Source of the DNA: Heterohyrax brucei
Lineage: Eukaryota > Chordata > Mammalia > Hyracoidea > Procaviidae
DNA: 64,000 bases
Direction of reading: 5' to 3'
Assembly: GCA_028571685.1 (NCBI GenBank)
Contig: CM053162.1
Coordinates: 72,776,351-72,840,350 of the forward strand
Shown here in pieces: positions 58,037 through 64,000 of this stretch. Positions within the stretch are counted from its first letter, which is position 1; each line of letters begins with the position of its first letter. Made by a program: the position numbers and the translations under genes. The notes below the pieces were generated by a model. It ran no database searches, had not been told where the DNA came from, and saw only the letters and a program-made list of their open reading frames with translations.

Positions 58037-58961
58037 TCCAAGTGTGGGCTGGACGTGGCTGCGAACATGTAATGAATAAAATTTACCTGATGCAGTGGTG
58101 TGTGACTTCCTGGACTGGGTCACTAAAGGTGCTGTAGCTCCCTCCTTCCTTCCCTCTCACTGGGGTCGCTGACACTGGAGGGAGCCAGCCCTGTCACCAG
58201 GACACGGATCAGCCCCCTGGAGAGGCCTGTGTGATAACAAGTTGAGGCCTCCTGCCCACAGCCATGCGGGTGAGTCACCTCGGAGGCGGCCTCTCAAGCC
58301 CATTCAAGTCTGCAGATGGTTACAGCCCTGGTGGACCCCCTCACTGCAACCTCCTGGGAGCCTCTGGGCCAGAACTGTGACCAAACGCAGGAGCTGGTCC
58401 AGTCATGCGGGACACCACACCACCAGCTGTATGGGTGACGACAGTGGATGCTTACTGTCTGCACAAACAACAGGACAATGTAGGGAGTGGCTCCCAAAGA
58501 CCAGGTGCACCCTGCCTCACAGGGGCAGGTGTAGGGACCAGTGCCATAGCTCTGAGCTCCTGAGCCCCTCATGCCCACCTTTGGTGATCTGGGCACTGAG
58601 TCACGCTGCCAAGGAAGACAGCTTGCGCTGTTCAAAAGGGCCTGAGCACCATGGTGTGCTGGAAAAATCTCCCTTTTCTGGGAAGTTCAGGACGCTTAAG
58701 GTCCAGCCGTGGCTAAGATCCTCGTTTGCGCCTGAACAGGATTCTGGCACCAAATTCAAACTCTGTTTTGGTTCGTCCTGGAGTGCTGGCAGTTAAAACC
58801 TTGGCTTGACCAGCTGTGATGGGGCATGGGGTGGCTTCAGAGCCACCCAGCTAAGTTGCTGTCACATTCCTGACCCACAGAACTTGTCAGATAATAAACC
58901 TTCACTGTTTTTAGCCACTAAGTAGTGCAGTGACTTGTTATGCAACCAAAAAAAAAAAAAA
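58037..58961. other. Unassigned sequence
   Basis: No gene recognised. The end around 58880-58950 ('aataaaccttcactgttttt' 'agccactaag') resembles the 3' end of an LTR or LINE and leads into an A-run. Confidence 0.35.
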
Positions 58962-59117
58962 AACTCCACTGCCACTGAGTCAATTCAGACTCGCAATGAC
59001 CCTATAGGACAGAGTAGAACTGTCCCATAGAATTCTAGAGAAGCCCTTGGTGGATTTGAACTGCTGACCTTCTGGTTAGCAGATGTAGCACTTACCCACT
59101 ATGCCACCAGGGTTTCC
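58962..59117 (-). repeat. AfroSINE
   Basis: Reverse copy following a 17-base A-run; 'aactccactgccactgagtc' to 'ctatgccaccagggtttcct'. Confidence 0.92.
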
Positions 59118-59289
59118 TATTGTGCAGTTGTGTATAAACAACACACATAAGTATGCTGGGATCCCATTCATCTTTTAGCAGAGTAATTATAACACCCAAA
59201 ACAAAACTAGCAATCTAAATGCCTCCGGGGCACACAATTGTGAGTGTTCTCTATGGTCCTCTGCTTGCTGGTATTTTTTTTTTTCTCCT

Positions 59290-59485
59290 GAAATGAGCAT
59301 GCATTGCTTGTGATAGGAACAAATGACAAAGCATAAAAGAATATTTAAAATGAAATACATTAGATGTTTAATTTGTTCCAGTTGCATATTGCGGGCAATT
59401 ATTTTACAATTAATCTCATATTGTTCAAGCTTTATTTGTCCTAACAAGCTCTTAGGATTGGACATTCAAGTGATCTGGTCTCATC
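59290..59485. promoter_or_regulatory. Candidate conserved A/T-rich non-coding element
   Basis: High-complexity A/T-rich block between two transposons. It carries SOX/TCF-like 'aaatgacaaagc' and 'ctttatttgtcc', and homeodomain-like 'gcaattattttacaattaat' 'ctc'. No ORF beyond a 92-codon shadow. Appearance only; unverified. Confidence 0.35.
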
Positions 59486-59577
59486 TCAGACCAGATTACC
59501 TAGCTCCTCTTCCCTACCTCCAGCCTGTCCTTCTCAGTTGAGTCCTTCCCTTCTGCAGCGACACCTGCTCTGATCTT

Positions 59578-60090
59578 GTCATGGGTTAAATTTTATCCCC
59601 CAAAACGTGTGTAGTAATTTGTCTGGGCCAGCAATTCCCAGTGCTGTGTGACTGCTCTCTGCTTTGTGATTTTCTGATGCTCTAAATCCTAATCTCTGCC
59701 TGTGGTCAATAGGCTGGATTGTGGCAGAGAGGATTAGGGTGGTCACCTCCCTGCTCCAATGTGAAGTGGGTTTCCCTGGAGTGTCACCTGTACCGTCTTT
59801 TATCCTACGAGAGAGACAAGGAAAGAGAGGGAAGCAGAGAGCACATCGAGCGGCACCAGGAGAAGAGCACATCCTTCAGACCCGGGGTTCCTGCACCAAG
59901 GTGCCCCCTGAACAAAGACTGATGTCACACAAGGACTTCCTCCGGAGCCGACCAGGAGAGTCTTCCCCCGGAGCGGACACCCTGAATGGGGACTTGTAGC
60001 CCACCGGACTGCGCGGAATCAACTTTTTTTGTTAAAGCCATCCACTTGTGGTATTTCCATTAGAGCAGCACCAGCTGACTAAAACAGATC
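59578..60090 (+). mobile_element. MaLR-like LTR, nearly full length
   Basis: Starts 'gtcatgggttaaattttatc' 'ccccaaaacgtgtgtag'; has 'aggattagggtggtcacctc', 'ccttttatc'-type sequence and 'gagagagacaaggaaagaga'; ends 'tggtatttccattagagcag' 'caccagctgactaaaaca'. It is the most complete of three copies in the window. Confidence 0.65.
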
Positions 60091-60576
60091 TCCCAGATTA
60101 ACACAGAGCCCTCCCTCCCCAAGAGTGCGTGTATCCACTGCTTTCCCTCCCTCACTCCCAAACTCCTCTAAGTCCGCAGAATTCCACCTTCTGTCTGGGT
60201 CCATTTAGTGAAACTGTTCTCATCAGTCCCCTTGAGGCAAAGACCAGTAGACACTTCTCGGGCCCCTTCTTGCTCAAGGACTTCATGTCACTGCCCACCC
60301 CTCCTTGAAGCAGTATCTCTCTCTCTCTGTCTCCCTCTTGGGGTTCCACCACCACATGCCTTCTTCTGCCCAGGCTGACTGCTCTTCTGCGGGCTCTCCC
60401 GCAGGTTCTTTCCCTGCACCCTGCCTCAGAGAGTGGACTTCAATCTCCTCTCTGCTCCCCTGGGCACTCACTTCACCCCCAAGACTGTGGTCACTGTCTG
60501 TTGAGGGCCCCTAAGAAAGCCTTCATGTCTCTCCAGAGCTCCAACCAGCATAACCTGGGGACTCTACTAATGACAA
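60091..60576. other. Unassigned C/T-rich sequence
   Basis: No gene recognised; a short (ct)n lies near 60316-60332. Confidence 0.35.
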
Positions 60577-60675
60577 CTTGTTGTGGAGTGGAACTGCCCC
60601 CAGAGGGTTTCCAAGGATTTGAGCTGCTGATCTATGGTTAGCGCAGGGCTCCTAACCACTGTACCACCAGGGCTG
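60577..60675 (-). repeat. AfroSINE, tail truncated
   Basis: 'gtggagtggaactgccccca' to 'aaccactgtaccaccagggc'. Confidence 0.8.
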
Positions 60676-60974
60676 CAGGCAGATGCACTGGAGAATGGAA
60701 CACAGTCTGCTCTCCATATTACCATGATGAGCACAAAGAGCTGGAGACAGAAAACCAAAAGGAAGAACACTCTGCATTTCTCACACTGAAAGAACTTAAG
60801 AAAAACTTCAAGCCTCAAGCTGCAACATTGAGTCTACAGGGAAAACAGTAAACAATGTGGGAGCATCAAAAGAAGATGGAAGGAACACACAGTCATTCTA
60901 CCAGAAAGAACCGGTCGACGTTCACCCACTTGAAGAGGTGGTGTGTGACCAGGAACTGACGACCCTGAGGGAAG

Positions 60975-62160
60975 AAGTCTAAGCTGCGTTGGAGGCACTC
61001 GCAGAAACGAGGCTCCAGGAACTGATGGAACATCAATCGGGGTGTTTCCATAAATGGATACAGCACTGGAAGTGCTCACTCATCTGTGCCAAGAAATTTG
61101 GAGCTCAACCGAACAGAAGAGGAAGTAAATGTATGCCTGTCCCCAAGAAAGGTGATCCAACTGAATATGGAAGCCATTGACCAATATCACTGATACTACA
61201 CACCAAGGAAAATTTTGCTGAAGATCATCCAAGAGTGACTGCAACAGTGTGTTGACAGAGAACTGCCAGAAATTCAAGCTGGATTCAGAAGAGGAGGTGG
61301 AACCAGGGGTTGCGTGAAATGAGGGATGCCAGATGGATCTTGGCTGAAAGCAGAGAATACCAGAAAGATGTTTGCCTGTGTTTTATTGACTATGCAAAGG
61401 CCCTGGACTGTATGGATCCTGATAAATTATGGCTGACATTGGGGAGAACGGGAATTCCACGACACTTCATTGTGCTCATGAGAAATCCATACCTGGAACA
61501 AGAAGCAGTTGTGCAAACAGAACAAGGGGACACTGCATGGTTCAGAGTCAGGAAAAGTGTGTGTCAGGATTGTATACTTGCACCATACCTTTCAATCTGT
61601 GTGCCGAACAAATAATTGGAGAGGCTGGACTATGTGAAGAAGAATGAGGTAGCAGGATTGGAGGAAGACTCATTAACAACCCACCTTCCGCAGATGACAC
61701 AACCTTGTTTGCTGAAAGTGAAAAGGATTTGAAACACTTACAGATGAAACTCAAAGATCATAGTCTTCAGTATGGATTGCACCTCAACACTAAGAAAACA
61801 AACATCCTCACAACTAGACCACTAAGCAACCTCATGATAAATGGAGGAAGGATTGAGGTTGTCGAGGGTTTCATTTCATGTAGTTCCACAATGAGCGCCC
61901 GTGGAAGGAGCAGTAAAGACATCAAAAGACCCATTGAACTGGGAAAATTTAATGCAAAAAAACTCTTCTAAGTGTTGAAAAGTAAAGACGTCACCTTGAA
62001 GACTAACGTGCGTCTGACCCAAGCCAGGATACTTGAAATCACACTATATGCATGAGAAAGCTTGAAAATGAACAAAGAAGAGAGAAGAAGAGTTGATCCT
62101 TTGAACTGTGATGTTGGAGAAGAAATGTTGAAGGTACCATGGCCAGCCAAAAGGACGGTC
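60975..62160 (+). mobile_element. RTE-type LINE, degenerate reverse-transcriptase region
   Basis: Translated pieces show the RTE RT domain: FIDYAKALDCMD (motif A, family form FDYxKAFD) at about 61381-61420, a SADDTT version of the YADD catalytic box at about 61685, and QYGLHLNTKKT shortly after. The frame is broken several times: a TGA-type break at about 61318, another near 61620-61690, and the last box is altered (Y to S). The 3' end of the element is cut off at the GC-rich block at 62160. Such RTE elements are the likely source of the machinery that mobilised AfroSINE. This copy is dead. Confidence 0.88.
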
Positions 62161-62425
62161 CAGACTGGACAGAAGGGCGGAGCCGGGTGGGGCGGGGCAG
62201 ACAGGAGGGGCGGGGAGGGGCGGGGCCAGACGTCTGGCTGGGCGGGCCTGAGGGGCGGGGCCGGAGTGGAGGGGCGGGACCGGGGTGGAGGGGCGGGGCC
62301 GGGAGCGGCGACTCGGCGACGCGGCGGACCGCGGGGGTGGGGGGGGCCGGGCGGCTGGGGACGGTGGGATGAGCGATTCCCCAGCCACTCGCGGGCGACA
62401 CTGCAGGCTGCCCTGCCGGCAGCGG
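62160..62425. promoter_or_regulatory. GC-box cluster / CpG island
   Basis: Repeated 'ggaggggcggggccgg'-type units (at least six consensus GC boxes on the + strand) followed by CpG-rich sequence to about 62350. No gene recognised downstream. Confidence 0.5.
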
Positions 62426-62559
62426 CAAAGGTACTGTTTTCAGAGGAGAAGCCCGAGTCCAAACCCAGTTCCAGCCGGCGACACAGCACAGCGGCAGGCA
62501 GGAGTTGTCGTTCCGGAGATGAACATCAGGGGGCGGCCTCGGCTTATGTCTGTCCAGTG

Positions 62560-62935
62560 AGGGAGCGGGAAGTTTGCGTGTGTTCCTGTGTGTGCGTTTG
62601 TCTGTGACTGTGTGTGTCTGTGTGTGTAGTGCATATGATGCGTGGGGTGTGTATGTGCATGTGGTATGTGGTATGTGTGTGCGGTGTCTGTGCGTGTGTA
62701 CATGTGGTATGTCTGTATGGGCACGTGCGGTGTCTGTGCGTGTGAGGTGCTGTGGTGTGTGTGATATGTGTGCATGTGGTGTGTATGCGCATTGTGGTGT
62801 ATGTGCATATGATTTGCATGTGGTGCCTGTGGTGTGTGTGGTGGATGTGTGATGTGTGTGGTGTGTGTGCGCATGGTATGTGTGATGCGTGGTGTGTGTG
62901 TCTGTGTGTGGTTGTGTGTGAGCATGTGGTACGTG
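62560..62935 (+). repeat. GT-rich low-complexity tract
   Basis: Interrupted TG/TGTGCATG repeats ('gtgtgtgatatgtgtgcatg'). Shadow open frames of His/Thr on the - strand follow from composition. Confidence 0.95.
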
Positions 62936-64000
62936 CCAGTGGCTTTGCTGTGGGAAAATGGGAGGAATGTGTCTCAACAAGGGAGCCCAGCCCTTAGAGC
63001 CTGCGTCTGACCCCTGTCCCTGAGTCTCAGTCCCCCCCTTCGCCCCCCCCCACGGTGCGGTCGGTATTCTCAGGTGGCAGTCCACAGGACAGGTCCCACA
63101 GAGGACACGCTGCGGCGGGTGACAGATACACAAGATGCGGGAAGATGCGCTGCGGGCTGAGAACGCAGGGACAGTGGGGACGCCTCCTGAAATGTAAAGT
63201 CAGGTAACAGAAAGGACCTAACAGCAGCTGAGTGTGCAGAGCAAGTGTGAGGGACAGGGAGCCGCTTCTAGTGCCTCCCCACGTGTGGTACCCGGAACCC
63301 ACACGAGGATCAGGAGAGGAGCAGAGTGGGGGCCAGGGAGAGGGGGCAGGGTTCGAACCTGTGGAACCTGGAGTTCTGACGGACAGCTGTACAGAGACAC
63401 GTATCCGGCCACTGATGTGCAGCTCAAGAGCTCTGCGGAGAGGCTGGGTGAAACCTGAAGATTTGGGGTCACCACGGAGGATCAACAGGAAAGGCCTGAA
63501 GCGCTGCGATTACTCAGGGAGCTTCAGAAGAGAGACAGGCCCAGGGCAGGAGTCACGGAGCGATCCTATTAAACAGGCTGGAGGACAGCTTAAGGGAGGG
63601 GGGTTCACTTGGTGAATAACCGTGGGAGATGGGGCGCACAGGGGGAAGAGCGTGTCGGCAGCCGTGGTGATCTTCGGACAAAAACAAGGCCTGAGCCCCT
63701 GCTGCTCACTTTCTAGACAGGATGGTGCCTGCCCCCTGCACCTTCTCTGACGCTGCTCCAGAGAGTGGGAGACAAAGGCAGAGAGATGAGGGAGGGGGGC
63801 ACAGGAAGGGAAGGAAATCCGCGGAGGGGGTGTCACTGAAACCAGAAAAGCCTTGGGGGGAAGGGGTGAGATGCTGTCCTGAGTACATAGCACAGAGTGA
63901 AAGAAAGGGGGGCAGGATAAAGGGGACTCTAGGAAAGTGTGTTCTAGATGACTCTTCTCTGAACGGTGTTTGATATCAACACTGAGAGCCCATTAACCTT
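62936..64000. other. Unassigned sequence to window end
   Basis: No gene, RNA or clear repeat recognised. Two C-runs lie near 63030-63055. Confidence 0.35.

Noticed and set aside
61310..61971. RT-like frames as a functional reverse transcriptase gene
   Set aside because: The frame is split by stops and shifts, and the catalytic YADD box is altered; this is a dead RTE copy.
62039..63133. 364-codon open frame on the - strand with a His/Thr-rich tract
   Set aside because: It spans the GT-rich low-complexity tract and GC-box cluster; the residues simply reflect ACAC repeats.

Overview
This is nuclear DNA of a placental mammal, with spliced genes, CpG-island promoters and dense retrotransposon debris. 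The lineage is almost certainly Afrotheria, probably elephant-like. The dominant SINE is the tRNA-derived AfroSINE (a head reading 'ccctggtggtgtagtggttaag', a middle with 'aatccaccaggcgctccttgg', a tail with 'gggtcgctatgagtcggaatcgactc'). It occurs with its RTE-type LINE partner and an afrotherian L1. The gene order PRADC1 - SMYD5 - NOTO matches the block on human chromosome 2p13, read in reverse orientation.

Layout. (1) 1-1.65 kb: the last three coding exons of PRADC1 on the + strand, ending at a polyA signal. (2) 2.05-17.6 kb: the complete SMYD5 gene on the - strand, convergent with PRADC1. I reconstructed 13 coding exons with consistent phases and GT/AG borders. They encode an intact 416-residue SET/MYND lysine methyltransferase. 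The introns hold several minisatellites, AfroSINEs and a solo LTR. The CpG-island promoter lies at 17.1-17.8 kb. (3) 18.86-24.3 kb: three pieces of NOTO, the notochord homeobox gene, on the - strand, with frame breaks in the first and last pieces. It looks decayed in this lineage. (4) 24.3-64 kb: no protein-coding gene recognised. In human the next gene is RAB11FIP5, beyond a long gap. The region holds L1, RTE, LTR and AfroSINE copies, minisatellites, three unassigned CpG islands (about 39.1-39.8, 41.5-42.1 and 53.9-54.6 kb), a GC-box cluster at 62.2 kb, and several stretches that read like conserved non-coding elements.

Most notable observations: a tandem duplication in SMYD5 intron 5 that copied the exon 6 splice acceptor and first ~27 exon bases twice, creating strong decoy acceptors and a possible poison microexon; apparent NOTO decay; two solo LTRs of one family, each with a perfect 6-bp target-site duplication and each beside a GC-rich minisatellite; an unassigned CpG island with three NRF1-type motifs; and clusters of homeodomain-type sites in unassigned sequence.

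Limits: no alignment or search was run. Orthologue comparisons use family sequences as I remember them, and repeat-family names are by recognition, so repeat edges are approximate.
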